This document shows, piece after piece, positions 16,248 through 24,306 of a stretch of DNA of 64,000 nt (positions are counted from its first letter, which is position 1; every line of letters begins with the position of its first letter). Below the pieces are notes generated by a model. The model saw nothing but the letters and a program-made list of their open reading frames with translations, was not told the origin of the DNA and made no database searches. Source of the stretch: Nocardia acididurans (GTDB lineage: Bacteria; Actinomycetota; Actinomycetes; Mycobacteriales; Mycobacteriaceae); the NCBI RefSeq assembly GCF_016741815.1, contig NZ_JAERRJ010000006.1, positions 434,001 to 498,000 of the forward strand, read 5' to 3'. The position numbers were made by a program, and so were the translations under genes.

Positions 16248-16844
16248 GTGAGCGAGAGTCCGCGCCGACGCCCCCGGCAGCGCCGGTCCCGGGAAACCGT
16301 GGCCACGCTGTTGGAGGCGGCGGCACAGATGTTCGATCGTGAGGGCTGGTCGACGACCACGAATCGGATCGCGGAACGCGCCGGTTTGTCGATCGGCACG
16401 CTGTACCAATACTTTCCGGACAAGAACGCGCTGCTGCACGCGCTGGCTGAACGTCATGTGCGCGAGGCGGGCGTGCGGCTCGGCGCGGTCTTCAGTGAAT
16501 TGCGCTCGACCACACCGGATTTCGATGAGACCATGCGCGCGATCCTGGCGGCGGTGGTGGATCTGCATCGGGACCGTCCCGGCCTGCATGCCCTGATGCA
16601 CCGCGCCGCGCCCCGCTTGCCGGTGGAGCTGGCGGCGCTGCGGGCCTTCGAAGACCATCTGGCACAGGAGATCTCGTTCCACCTCGTCCGGTTGGGCCGG
16701 GGTGGCGGCGATCCGGACTATCTGGCCCGCACGCTGGTCCATGCCGTCGACGCCCAGGTGCACCGTGTGCTGACACGCGACCGCCCGGATGTCGACCGGC
16801 TCATGATGCTGGTGCACCGGCTCACCGCCGAACCGGCGGGATGA
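16248..16844 (+). CDS. TetR-family regulator
   Basis: A 198-residue TetR protein with an arginine-rich leader (RRRPRQRRSRETV) and the helix-turn-helix at about 20-65 ending in the typical SIGTLYQYFPDKNALL. The start is GTG, 16 bases after the moeZ stop, so it could be read from the moeZ transcript. It is convergent with the alpha/beta hydrolase gene (4-base gap). Ligand unknown; the C-terminal domain resembles TetR_C regulators of small-molecule stress, but this is a weak impression. Confidence 0.85.
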   Translation: MSESPRRRPRQRRSRETVATLLEAAAQMFDREGWSTTTNRIAERAGLSIGTLYQYFPDKNALLHALAERHVREAGVRLGAVFSELRSTTPDFDETMRAILAAVVDLHRDRPGLHALMHRAAPRLPVELAALRAFEDHLAQEISFHLVRLGRGGGDPDYLARTLVHAVDAQVHRVLTRDRPDVDRLMMLVHRLTAEPAG

Positions 16845-16847
16845 CCG

Positions 16848-17768
16848 TCACCGGGCGGTGTCGGCGGTGGTGGCCAGCACCTCGCGCAGCGTGGTCGCCA
16901 GTTGCCCCAGCCCCGGTTCCTCGATGGGAAAGTGCCCGCAGCCTTCCAGCAGCACCGCCCGCGTACGCTCCGGAATCCGTGCGAGGAAGCGCAGGCTCAG
17001 CTCCGGCGGGGTCCAGCGGTCCGCCGCCGGGTGCACCAGCGTGACCGGTGCGGCGGTGAAGGTCTCCGGCGGCGTGTGCGCGAAATCGAGGTAGTCGGAA
17101 AGGAATCCGAGCGGCAGGCGTACCCCGCCGCCCTTCGGATCGCGTCCGCACAGCCGCGACAGTTCCGGATCCAGGCTCATGTTCTTCATATCTGCGAGCC
17201 ACCGCACCGGCACCCGCACATCCCCGAGTATCGGCGTGATCGACCGCATCAGCCGTGGGGCCGGACCACCGAGCAGCGGCAGGCGAACCATGGCCCGGCG
17301 CGCCGCGGGATCGGCGGGATCCAGCAGGCAGGTGGCCACCACATGCGCCACAGTCCCTGTGCGCGCGGCGATTTCGTAGGCGAGCATCCCGCCCATACTG
17401 GCCCCGAACAGGATCAGCGGCCGCCCGTCGGTATTGTGTTCCGCCCGAACGAATTCGCATAGCAGCTCGACCCAGTCGCGGTACCGCACGGCCTCCGGCC
17501 GGGGTTCGATCGTGTCACCGTAGAGCGGCAGGTCGATGGCCATGGCCTCCACGCCCGCCTCCGCCGCGAGCGCGGCCAGCGGCCAGATGATCCCGGCATG
17601 CCCACCGCCGCCGTGAATCCCGAGCACCCGCACCGCCGCTTCAGGGCGAACCGCCCGCGCCACATGCACCTGCCTGTCCCGCCACGACCACCACGTGGAC
17701 GTCGGCGCGAGCGTCGCGCGCTGTTGATATTCGAGGGGCAGGAACCGGAGGTATTGGAGGTAATCCAT
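16848..17768 (-). CDS. Alpha/beta hydrolase
   Basis: A 306-residue hydrolase. The oxyanion region is GIHGGGGHAGI near 50-60, the nucleophile elbow GASMGG near 123, an aspartate in HPAADRWTP and the histidine in GCGHFPIEE complete the likely triad. The ATG at 17768 begins the conserved part (MDYLQYLRFLP); an in-frame extension upstream lacks support. No signal peptide. It may have been inserted into the conserved mycobacterial gene order between moeZ and the TIGR02569-like gene. Substrate unknown. Confidence 0.82.
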   Translation of the reverse strand: MDYLQYLRFLPLEYQQRATLAPTSTWWSWRDRQVHVARAVRPEAAVRVLGIHGGGGHAGIIWPLAALAAEAGVEAMAIDLPLYGDTIEPRPEAVRYRDWVELLCEFVRAEHNTDGRPLILFGASMGGMLAYEIAARTGTVAHVVATCLLDPADPAARRAMVRLPLLGGPAPRLMRSITPILGDVRVPVRWLADMKNMSLDPELSRLCGRDPKGGGVRLPLGFLSDYLDFAHTPPETFTAAPVTLVHPAADRWTPPELSLRFLARIPERTRAVLLEGCGHFPIEEPGLGQLATTLREVLATTADTAR

Positions 17769-17925
17769 ACCTCCAGCCTCACCTGCGGAATCGCCCACGA
17801 CAACTCGCGTTGACGTCACCCGCGCTCTCACCGAGAACGCTCCTGACCTGCAGCGATGTCAACTCGCCGACCGATCGCGGCCGTTTGCTCAGGTTTCGGC
17901 GGCACGGATCGCCGCGCCATGGATC

Positions 17926-18150
17926 GTGGGGGGAGTCCACAAGAGCGTCCAGGGGCCGGTTCGGTCCGCTGTCTCGTCGCGTCGCCGTGCGACGGCCGCC
18001 GCCGTCCTCGCGGCGGCCTCGGCGATCTCGTTCGGTGCGGTGCCGGCCGGTGGCAGCGGCATCGCCGAGGCCGAGTCGAAGGCGATCGACCGGTCCCGCA
18101 CGGTGTACAACGTGCCGGGTCACCTCCAGGTGTGGTCGGCCTGCGCCTGA
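17926..18150 (+). CDS. Possible small secreted or membrane protein
   Basis: A 74-residue frame from GTG. Residues about 18-42 have a basic start (SSRRRAT) and a hydrophobic alanine-rich stretch (AAAVLAAASAISFGAVPAG) like a signal peptide, leaving about 30 residues outside ending in a cysteine. It ends 18 bases before a good terminator. I see no ribosome site and no family match, so it may not be a gene; without it, 17769-18204 would be empty. Confidence 0.35.
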   Translation: MGGVHKSVQGPVRSAVSSRRRATAAAVLAAASAISFGAVPAGGSGIAEAESKAIDRSRTVYNVPGHLQVWSACA

Positions 18151-18168
18151 GGTCACCCGATTCGCGGG

Positions 18169-18198
18169 GCCCGGTGGGAATGTGAATTCCCACCGGGC
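18169..18198. terminator. Hairpin terminator between convergent genes
   Basis: Twelve-base arms GCCCGGTGGGAA and TTCCCACCGGGC with a six-base loop, followed by TCTTCG on the plus strand. It lies between the possible small gene and the convergent hydrolase gene and could serve both. Confidence 0.75.
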
Positions 18199-18204
18199 TC
18201 TTCG

Positions 18205-19062
18205 TCATTCGAGGAGCAGCTGTGCCACTGCCTCCGGCTGGTAGACGAAGCCCGCGTGCCCGGTGTCGAGGGTGTGCACCGTGAAGGGGTTGCCCGGTGT
18301 CGCGGCGTCCGCCTCCGCGATGAGCCGGTCCTGCATGGCGAGCGGGATGGATCGGTCGCGGGTCAGCCGCACGTACCGGCGGCGGACCCGGCCGCCGCTG
18401 TCGGGATGCAGGCGGGCGTCACCGGTCATGGCGGCCAGTGATTCGTCCGGTTGCAGGGTGTTGAGGAAGGCGAGGAACTCGGTCTCGCTGCGGTCTTCCA
18501 TCAGGGCGGTGTGCAACCGGGTGAGCTGGTCGCGGTCGGCGCCGCGATAGTTGGCCCGGCCGACCCCGAGCGTCATCGGATCGCCGATGTTCATGCCGGC
18601 GAGTTCGAGCAGCAGGCTGTCCGCGAATTCGGGTTCGCCCATGTACTCGACCGGATTCGACAGCGTGGTGCACGCCCAGGCGGAGATGTACACGAGCCGA
18701 TCGACGAGTTCGGGGATCTGGTTGGCGACAACGCTGATGCTCGTTCCGCCGAGGCTGGAGCCGACCAGGACGACCGGACCGTGTTCGGCGACGCGTTCGA
18801 CCGCGGTGCGCACCGCGGCGGCATTGTCCTCGAGGGTGACCCCGGCCAGGGTGGACGGTTCGACGGCGAGCCGGTCGAGTTGCTGCGGCGCCTGGTAGGG
18901 CACCGGGAACTGGGCGTCGAATCCGTGTCCCGGAAGATCGACCGCGAGACTGCGCTGCCCGCGCAGCGCCAGCTCACGCTGGATGGTCGTCCACATGAAC
19001 GAACTGGATCCGGAGCCGTGCACGAAGACGAAGGTGGGCGTGCCGGAATGGGTGGTGCTCAT
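18205..19062 (-). CDS. Alpha/beta hydrolase (HNL/MES-like)
   Basis: A 285-residue hydrolase. The N-terminus has FVFVHGSGSSSFMW, the nucleophile elbow is GSSLGG near 99-104, and the C-terminal TGHAGFV supplies the histidine; LPGHGFDAQ precedes the elbow. This pattern is like plant-type esterase/hydroxynitrile lyase relatives in actinobacteria. ATG at 19062 is preceded by AGGA; the open frame continues upstream without similarity. No signal peptide. Substrate unknown. Confidence 0.82.
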   Translation of the reverse strand: MSTTHSGTPTFVFVHGSGSSSFMWTTIQRELALRGQRSLAVDLPGHGFDAQFPVPYQAPQQLDRLAVEPSTLAGVTLEDNAAAVRTAVERVAEHGPVVLVGSSLGGTSISVVANQIPELVDRLVYISAWACTTLSNPVEYMGEPEFADSLLLELAGMNIGDPMTLGVGRANYRGADRDQLTRLHTALMEDRSETEFLAFLNTLQPDESLAAMTGDARLHPDSGGRVRRRYVRLTRDRSIPLAMQDRLIAEADAATPGNPFTVHTLDTGHAGFVYQPEAVAQLLLE

Positions 19063-19408
19063 ACGTTTTCCTGTCGAGGAGAAAAGGATTCCTCGGCAGC
19101 ACGAGCGTGGCGCGACGCCGATTGCGTGGCCACGCTGGCAGCCGCGACGGGCTGCGGAGTGCGCCGGATCAGGCGAGGCGCAGGCGCATGAATTCGATGA
19201 GCATGTCCGGAACCCTACCTGATCTCGCTCGAGGCCTCGATCTCGCCCGGAGGTGAATGCGGCCGGGGTCGCCCACCGGTGGTACATCGCTCCGGCGCGA
19301 TCGGGGTACTCCGCGCCGGGGTACAGGCAGATAACCGGACTATTCCGACCGAGCGCCCGCTCGGTGTGGCTGCCTGGCCGTAAGTTGTTGCGGCGGTACC
19401 GTACGCGC

Positions 19409-20266
19409 GTGACCATGACTGCTGTGGAACCTCCCGAGCATGTGCGCTCGACCTTCGGGTTGCGCGAGGTCGTGCCGGTTCCGCTGGGGAACTGGGACGG
19501 CGGCTGGCTGTGCGGTGACGTGGTGCTCAGCCCCGTGACCGATCACGCGCGGGCCGCCTGGTCGGCCAAGGTGCGCGAGACGCTGCGGGTGGACGGCATC
19601 CGCCTGGCGCGCCCGGTCCGCGCCACCGACGGCCGCTACGTCGTATCCGGTTGGCGCGCCGACACTTATCTGGAGGGCGTCCCCGAACCCCGTCACGACG
19701 AGGTGGTCTCGGTATCCCTGCGACTACACCAGGTGACCCAGCAACTGGAGCGCCCCCGCTTCCTGGTGCAGGCCCCCATCGCCCCGTGGGTGGACGTGGA
19801 CGTCTTCGCCGCCGCCGACCGCGCCGCCTGGGAAGCGGTCCCCCTGCGCAGCCTCAAAGTGGGCGGCATGCTCCCCGCCACCTCTCCCGACGGCGAGCGC
19901 AGCCTGCAACTGATCACCCAACTGTCCACTCTCCGCAAACCGGTGACCAGCCCCGCCCAACTCGTACACGGCGACCTGTTCGGCACAGTCCTCTTCGCAG
20001 GCCCCCTGGCCCCCGGCCTCACCGACATCACCCCCTACTGGCGTCCCGCCCCCTGGGCAGCAGCGGTGATCGTCGTAGACGCCCTCTCCTGGGGCGGCGC
20101 CGACGACGGCCTCCTCGACCGCTGGCGCGACCTCCCCGAATGGCCCCAAATGCTGGTCCGCGCAGTCATGTTCCGTCTGGCCGTCCACGCCCTGCACCCC
20201 CGCTCCACCCCCGAGGCCTTCCCCGGCCTGGCCCGCACCACCGACATGATCCGCCTGCTGCTCTGA
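19409..20266 (+). CDS. Conserved actinobacterial protein (TIGR02569-like, kinase-fold)
   Basis: A 285-residue protein. It contains LVHGDLFG near 190, like the catalytic HGD of aminoglycoside phosphotransferase-fold kinases, and a later WRPAPWAAAVIVVDAL segment where these proteins bind metal. This is the TIGR02569 type of conserved protein known in mycobacteria as Rv3205c, next to moeZ; here three genes separate them. The start is GTG at 19409, with ATG two codons later as an alternative. Function unproven. A strong terminator follows 18 bases after the stop. Confidence 0.75.
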   Translation: MTMTAVEPPEHVRSTFGLREVVPVPLGNWDGGWLCGDVVLSPVTDHARAAWSAKVRETLRVDGIRLARPVRATDGRYVVSGWRADTYLEGVPEPRHDEVVSVSLRLHQVTQQLERPRFLVQAPIAPWVDVDVFAAADRAAWEAVPLRSLKVGGMLPATSPDGERSLQLITQLSTLRKPVTSPAQLVHGDLFGTVLFAGPLAPGLTDITPYWRPAPWAAAVIVVDALSWGGADDGLLDRWRDLPEWPQMLVRAVMFRLAVHALHPRSTPEAFPGLARTTDMIRLLL

Positions 20267-20284
20267 GGATCCGAGTCCTGGAAC

Positions 20285-20330
20285 GACTGTCGCGCCGAGT
20301 GGGGTAATCCCTCGGCGCGACAGTCTTTTT
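20285..20330 (+). terminator. Strong rho-independent terminator
   Basis: Fifteen-base perfect arms (GACTGTCGCGCCGAG / CTCGGCGCGACAGTC), an 11-base loop and a five-T run at 20326-20330. It ends the TIGR02569-like transcript and may also help end narK, which comes from the other side. Confidence 0.92.
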
Positions 20331-20368
20331 CCGGTCGGGTGCGACGAATACCCTTCCAGGTCTTGGGG

Positions 20369-21838
20369 TTACACGTTGGCGTAGGCCAGTGAGGGGACGC
20401 GGTCGGTGGCGAAGCTGGCGCGCAGGTAGAACCACCAGGTGGCGGCGGCCATGCCGAGGAAGACCACGGCGTAGGCGGTGAAGGCGGGGTTCATGCTGCC
20501 GAAGTTGATGTTGGACAGTCGAAGTGCCTGCTGCACCAGCCAGCCGCCGGACGCGCCGACCGCGCCGATGACGCCGATGGCCGCACCGGCCTGCCGTTTG
20601 GCGGAGATGAGCGCCTCGGCGGGATCCTGGCCGGTTTCCGATGCCCGGCGCTTGGCCTCGGCGCTGAAGATGGACGGGATCATGCGGTAGGTGGAGCCGT
20701 TGCCGATGCCGGTGAGGATGAACAGCATCAGGAAGGCGGTCAGGTAGAGCGGGAAGCTCTTGGCCGCCAGCGCCGCCATGATCATCAGCGTGGCCAGGGA
20801 CATGCCGCCGAACACGTAGAGGGTGATCTTCGCGCCGCCGACCTTGTCGGAGATGAAGCCGCCGAAGGGCCGGCTCATGGAGCCCACGAGCGCGCCGAGG
20901 AAGGCGAGGTTGCCGATGGTGCTCATCCAGTCGATCTTGGCCAGGTCCGGGAAGTTGGCCTTGAGCAGGGTCGGGAAGGCGAAGGAGAAGCCGATGAAGG
21001 ACCCGAAGGTGCCGATGTAGAGCACCGACATGACCCAGGTGTGCCTGTTGGTGAGCGCCAGCCGGTAGGACTTGCCATCGGATTTCGCGCCGGTGATGGA
21101 GTCCATGTACCGCAGCGCGCCGAACATGGAGACCAGGATGAGCGGAATCCACACGAGCACGGCGAGGGTGATGCCGAAGCGGTAGCCGCCCGGATCCTTG
21201 GCGAAGATGAACGTGCCCAGGGTGATGATCAGCGGTACGAACAGCTGGGTCTGCGCCACGCCGAGGTTGCCGCCCGCGGCGTTGATGCCCAGGGCCGCAC
21301 CCTTCTTCCCCTCGGGGAAGAAGAAGTTGATATTCGCCATCGAGGACGAGAAGTTGCCGCCGCCGACGCCGGCGAGGGCGGCCAGCAGCATGAACACCCA
21401 CATGGGCGTACTCGGCTGGTTCACGAAGTAGGCGATGCCCAGCGTCGGCAGCAGCAGCATGCCCGCGCTGAACATGGTGAACGCCCGGCCGCCGAACTTG
21501 GGGATGGCGAAGGTGTAGGGAATGCGCAGCGCCGCGCCGACCAGGGTCGGGGTGGAGGTGAGCAGCAGCGCGTTGGAAACGGCGGTGGGATTGCCCTTGC
21601 CGAGCCCGGCCAGGAACTCGAATCCGGCCGCTCCCATGGCGGTGACGATGGAGCCCCAGATAACCCAGACGCTGAATCCGAGATTCTCGGCGAATACCGA
21701 GAAGATCAGGTTCTTGCGGGCTGTCTGTTTACCCCCGTTTTCCCAGAATTCATTGTTGTCCGGCTCCCAGTGGTCGAGCCACCGGCCGCGTTTCTGGTAC
21801 TTGAAGTCGGTCGTTTCCGGCGCGGCTGCAGTTGCCAT
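20369..21838 (-). CDS. narK: NarK-type nitrate/nitrite transporter
   Basis: A 489-residue major-facilitator protein with about twelve membrane helices. It carries both nitrate signatures of the NNP family: GVGGGNFSSSMANINFFFP in helix 5 and GIGNGSTYRMIPSIF in the second half. It imports nitrate or exchanges nitrate for nitrite. GAGGAAG lies upstream of the ATG. It is a paralog of narK2 at 24307, sharing even the N-terminal HW...W..GGK..AR.NL leader. The 5' leader holds an inverted repeat at 21880-21905, and a possible GlnR box lies near 22010-22025. Confidence 0.93.
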   Translation of the reverse strand: MATAAAPETTDFKYQKRGRWLDHWEPDNNEFWENGGKQTARKNLIFSVFAENLGFSVWVIWGSIVTAMGAAGFEFLAGLGKGNPTAVSNALLLTSTPTLVGAALRIPYTFAIPKFGGRAFTMFSAGMLLLPTLGIAYFVNQPSTPMWVFMLLAALAGVGGGNFSSSMANINFFFPEGKKGAALGINAAGGNLGVAQTQLFVPLIITLGTFIFAKDPGGYRFGITLAVLVWIPLILVSMFGALRYMDSITGAKSDGKSYRLALTNRHTWVMSVLYIGTFGSFIGFSFAFPTLLKANFPDLAKIDWMSTIGNLAFLGALVGSMSRPFGGFISDKVGGAKITLYVFGGMSLATLMIMAALAAKSFPLYLTAFLMLFILTGIGNGSTYRMIPSIFSAEAKRRASETGQDPAEALISAKRQAGAAIGVIGAVGASGGWLVQQALRLSNINFGSMNPAFTAYAVVFLGMAAATWWFYLRASFATDRVPSLAYANV

Positions 21839-21879
21839 GAGCGCTTCCTCTCGAGATGACGACCGCCCCTCATCGTGTT

Positions 21880-21905
21880 CTCCGGACAATGAATTCGGTC
21901 CGGAG
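21880..21905 (-). promoter_or_regulatory. Inverted repeat in the narK upstream region
   Basis: Eight-base arms CTCCGGAC and GTCCGGAG with a 10-base spacer, 42-67 bases upstream of the narK start. It could be a leader hairpin or an operator. I cannot name a regulator. Confidence 0.35.
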
Positions 21906-22009
21906 GGGTCCCTTGCGGTCGCGCTCAACCGTACGAAGGCACGGTTACGCCGACGTCGCTTTCGGTGACGTTGGGGGTAATTCCGGCTCACCTTGGGGGA
22001 ATTCACATG

Positions 22010-22025
22010 GTGACCTTTCGGTTAC
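22010..22025 (-). promoter_or_regulatory. Possible GlnR half-box upstream of narK
   Basis: On the minus strand GTAAC-N6-GTCAC has the 11-base spacing of GlnR sites, whose consensus is GTNAC-N6-GNAAC. The second element is not the preferred GAAAC. It lies about 170 bases before narK and just past the GntR stop codon. Weaker than the narK2 box. Confidence 0.35.
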
Positions 22026-22035
22026 CGATGAATTC

Positions 22036-22731
22036 TTAGCGAGCGTCAGGATATTCGGCGATGAGGGAGCCGAGGAAGCAGTTGGCCGCGCGGGCCGCGC
22101 GCTCGGAGTCGCCGTCGATGACCGCGCGCACCAGCTCGGTGTGCTCGGCGTGGTACGCCTCGCCCGCCTTCTCCGACCGCGACCGGATCCCGGCCTCGAT
22201 GACGGGTAGCAGCGAGTCGTAGAACTCGAGGTACACCGCGTTGTGGCTGGCGACCACGATCGCCCGATGCAGTTGCACATCGGCGTCGATGGCGGCCTCG
22301 AAGTCGGTGTCCCACTGGACCCGGCGTTCTTCCAGCAGCCGTTCGAGATTGGTGATGTCGATATCGTCGCGGCGGCGCGCGGCCAGGGACGCGGCGGTCG
22401 TGTCGAGCGCCTGGCGTAGCTCGAGGATGTCGCGCTGCTGCGACTCGGCGAAGTACTCAGTGAGCGCTCCACCGAGCGTCGACGTGGAGATGACATAGGT
22501 CCCGGAGCCCTGGCGTCTTTCCACCATGCCCGCGTGCACCAGCGCCTGGACCGCCTCGCGGACGGTATTGCGGCCGGTGCCGGTGAGCTCGGTGAGCTCC
22601 GGCTCGGTGGGGATGCGGGAACCGACGGGCCAACGGCCGGAACGGATTTCGGCACGCAGCTGTTCTGTCACCTGGGCGATGAGGCTGGTGCGCCGGACGG
22701 GTTGCACGTCTGCCAGCGTACCGTGCCTCAC
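22036..22731 (-). CDS. GntR/FadR-family regulator
   Basis: A 231-residue regulator with an N-terminal winged helix at about 14-80 (IPTEPELTELTGTGRNTVREAVQALVHAGMVERRQGSGTYV region) and a C-terminal FCD ligand domain at about 95-220 with the usual metal-site histidines. GTG at 22731 gives the full domain; GTG at 22707 is an alternative that keeps it intact. It is divergent from the CynX-like transporter, 41 bases apart, and is therefore probably its regulator. The ligand is likely a small organic acid or similar molecule, by family; not shown here. Confidence 0.88.
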   Translation of the reverse strand: MRHGTLADVQPVRRTSLIAQVTEQLRAEIRSGRWPVGSRIPTEPELTELTGTGRNTVREAVQALVHAGMVERRQGSGTYVISTSTLGGALTEYFAESQQRDILELRQALDTTAASLAARRRDDIDITNLERLLEERRVQWDTDFEAAIDADVQLHRAIVVASHNAVYLEFYDSLLPVIEAGIRSRSEKAGEAYHAEHTELVRAVIDGDSERAARAANCFLGSLIAEYPDAR

Positions 22732-22745
22732 ATTCGTTGCATCAC

Positions 22746-22766
22746 ATCATCGGGTCATCCTATGAT
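22746..22766. promoter_or_regulatory. Short inverted repeat between GntR and MFS genes
   Basis: ATCAT and ATGAT arms separated by 11 bases in the 41-base gap between the two divergent starts. It is the only symmetric element in the gap, so a GntR operator is possible, but the arms are short. Confidence 0.3.
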
Positions 22767-22772
22767 TTCGCG

Positions 22773-24047
22773 GTGACTGCGACGCTGAATCGACCCTCGA
22801 CCCATCCCGGCCAGCAGCAAGCCACCGCCCCCCATCCGGTCCGCACCAAGCGGGCACTCACCGAGGGGCGGCTGCTTGTTCTGGCGGCCATCCTCATGTC
22901 CGCGCTCACGCTGCGCGTCGCGGTGACCGCATTCACCCCCCTGGCCGCCCAGATCGGCCAGGACATCGGCTACTCCACGGCGATCGTCGGCATCTTCGGC
23001 ATGATCCCGACCGCCATGTTCGCGGTCGCGGGTCTGCTGACCCCGATCATGACCCGCCGCTTCGGCCTCGAACTGACGGCATTGCTCGCGATGCTCATGA
23101 CCGGCGTGGGGTCGGCCGTGCGCGCGTTCGTGCCGGACACCTGGGAGCTGCTGGTCTTCTCGGCCCTGGCGCTGACCGGTATGGGTATCGGCAACGTGGT
23201 GATCCCGCCGCTGGTCAAGCGGTACTTCTCCGATCGCCTCGCCTTGCTCTCGGCCGTCTATATCGTCATGGTGCAGCTGGGCACGGTCATTCCCGCCCTG
23301 GTCGCGGTGCCCGTCGCCGAAGCGCACGGCTGGCGGATCTCGCTGGGCCTGTGGGCGCTGCTGGCCTTCGCCGCCGCCCTGCCGTGGCTGGGTGTGCTGC
23401 GGGTACGCCGTCAGGCCGCGGTGGCCGACACCACCGAGTTGCCCGCCGACGCCGCCGAATCCACCGGCAAGGCGTGGAAGTCCCCGCTGGCGTGGGGCAT
23501 GGCCCTCATGTTCGGCACGACCTCGCTGATCACCTACTCGCTGTTCGCGTGGATGCCGACGATCTTCGGCGACGCCGGCGCGAGCGCTGCTTTCGGTGGT
23601 TCCATGGTCGGTATCTTCGCGCTCATCGGCCTGGTGGCCGCACTGTCCGCACCCATTGTGGTGGGCCGCATCGCCAACCCGTTCCCCATCGTGATCGGTT
23701 GCGCCGCTTTCTTTTTCATCGGCTTCGCGGGCCTGCTGTTCGCTCCCATGAGCGCGCCGCTGCTGTGGGTGATCGCGGTCGGCCTCGGCCCGTCCACCTT
23801 CCCGATGGCGCTGACCCTGATCAACCTGCGCACCCGCACCTCGGCGGGTTCGGCCGCCCTGTCCGGTTTCACCCAGGGCGTCGGCTACACCGTGGCCTGC
23901 CTGGGCCCGTTGCTGTTCGGCGCGCTGCACTCGATGACCGGAGGATGGCTGGCCCCGTTCGGCTTCCTCGTGGTCGCGGTCTTCGTGCTGCTGGTCGGTG
24001 CGTGGCAGGCGTGCAAGCCGCGCATGCTCGAGGACACCTGGAACTGA
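22773..24047 (+). CDS. CynX/NimT-like major-facilitator transporter
   Basis: A 424-residue membrane protein with about twelve hydrophobic helices, beginning after a 35-residue polar leader. The pattern (LRVAVTAFTPLAAQIGQDIGYS at the first helix; GIGNVVIPPLVKRYF in helix 4) is that of the CynX/NimT family, associated with cyanate or nitroimidazole transport. The start is GTG at 22773. It is divergent from the GntR gene. Placement inside the nitrate region suggests a nitrogen-related substrate, but the true one is unknown. Confidence 0.82.
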   Translation: MTATLNRPSTHPGQQQATAPHPVRTKRALTEGRLLVLAAILMSALTLRVAVTAFTPLAAQIGQDIGYSTAIVGIFGMIPTAMFAVAGLLTPIMTRRFGLELTALLAMLMTGVGSAVRAFVPDTWELLVFSALALTGMGIGNVVIPPLVKRYFSDRLALLSAVYIVMVQLGTVIPALVAVPVAEAHGWRISLGLWALLAFAAALPWLGVLRVRRQAAVADTTELPADAAESTGKAWKSPLAWGMALMFGTTSLITYSLFAWMPTIFGDAGASAAFGGSMVGIFALIGLVAALSAPIVVGRIANPFPIVIGCAAFFFIGFAGLLFAPMSAPLLWVIAVGLGPSTFPMALTLINLRTRTSAGSAALSGFTQGVGYTVACLGPLLFGALHSMTGGWLAPFGFLVVAVFVLLVGAWQACKPRMLEDTWN

Positions 24048-24071
24048 TTCCGCGCCTCGAGTTGCCGACTC

Positions 24072-24113
24072 GTGAGGTGGGGGCCATGCTGTGTGGCGAC
24101 GCTCTCACCTCAC
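24072..24113 (+). terminator. Possible weak terminator after the MFS gene
   Basis: Eight-base arms GTGAGGTG and CACCTCAC separated by 26 bases, 25 bases after the stop. The long loop and missing T tract make this uncertain. Confidence 0.3.
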
Positions 24114-24141
24114 CACTCGCGCGCGCCGATTTCGGTGATCG

Positions 24142-24178
24142 GTGACACTCGGAAACGCTTGTGTCACACGGCCGAAAC
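24142..24178 (+). promoter_or_regulatory. GlnR-like binding box upstream of narK2-nirBD
   Basis: Four half-sites in a row: GTGAC (24142-24146), GAAAC (24152-24156), GTCAC (24163-24167) and GAAAC (24174-24178). The last pair is an exact GTNAC-N6-GAAAC match and the second-to-third gap is also six; only the first gap is five. This is the a-site/b-site layout of the global nitrogen regulator GlnR in actinobacteria. It lies about 130 bases before the narK2 start, a sensible place for activation of nitrate assimilation under nitrogen limitation. Confidence 0.75.
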
Positions 24179-24220
24179 ATAGGCGCGATTCTCACACGGT
24201 TTTCCCGATAATCGTGAGCA

Positions 24221-24237
24221 ACCGTTGATTCAACGGT
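24221..24237. promoter_or_regulatory. 17-bp palindrome in the narK2 leader region
   Basis: A perfect palindrome, ACCGTTGA-T-TCAACGGT, lies 43 bases after the GlnR-like box and about 70 bases before the narK2 start. It is a candidate operator for a second dimeric regulator or a small leader hairpin. Confidence 0.55.
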
Positions 24238-24306
24238 CATTTCGCGCAGCATTCCGGCAATACCGGTTTCCTACCTTGGGCCTATCCAGATTTCAGGAGG
24301 GCCGAG

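Noticed and set aside
17856..18185. Overlapping 109-residue frame in the gap before the hydrolase
   Set aside because: It runs into the terminator stem and is Arg/Gly-rich without a signal or domain, unlike the weak small-protein candidate in the other frame.
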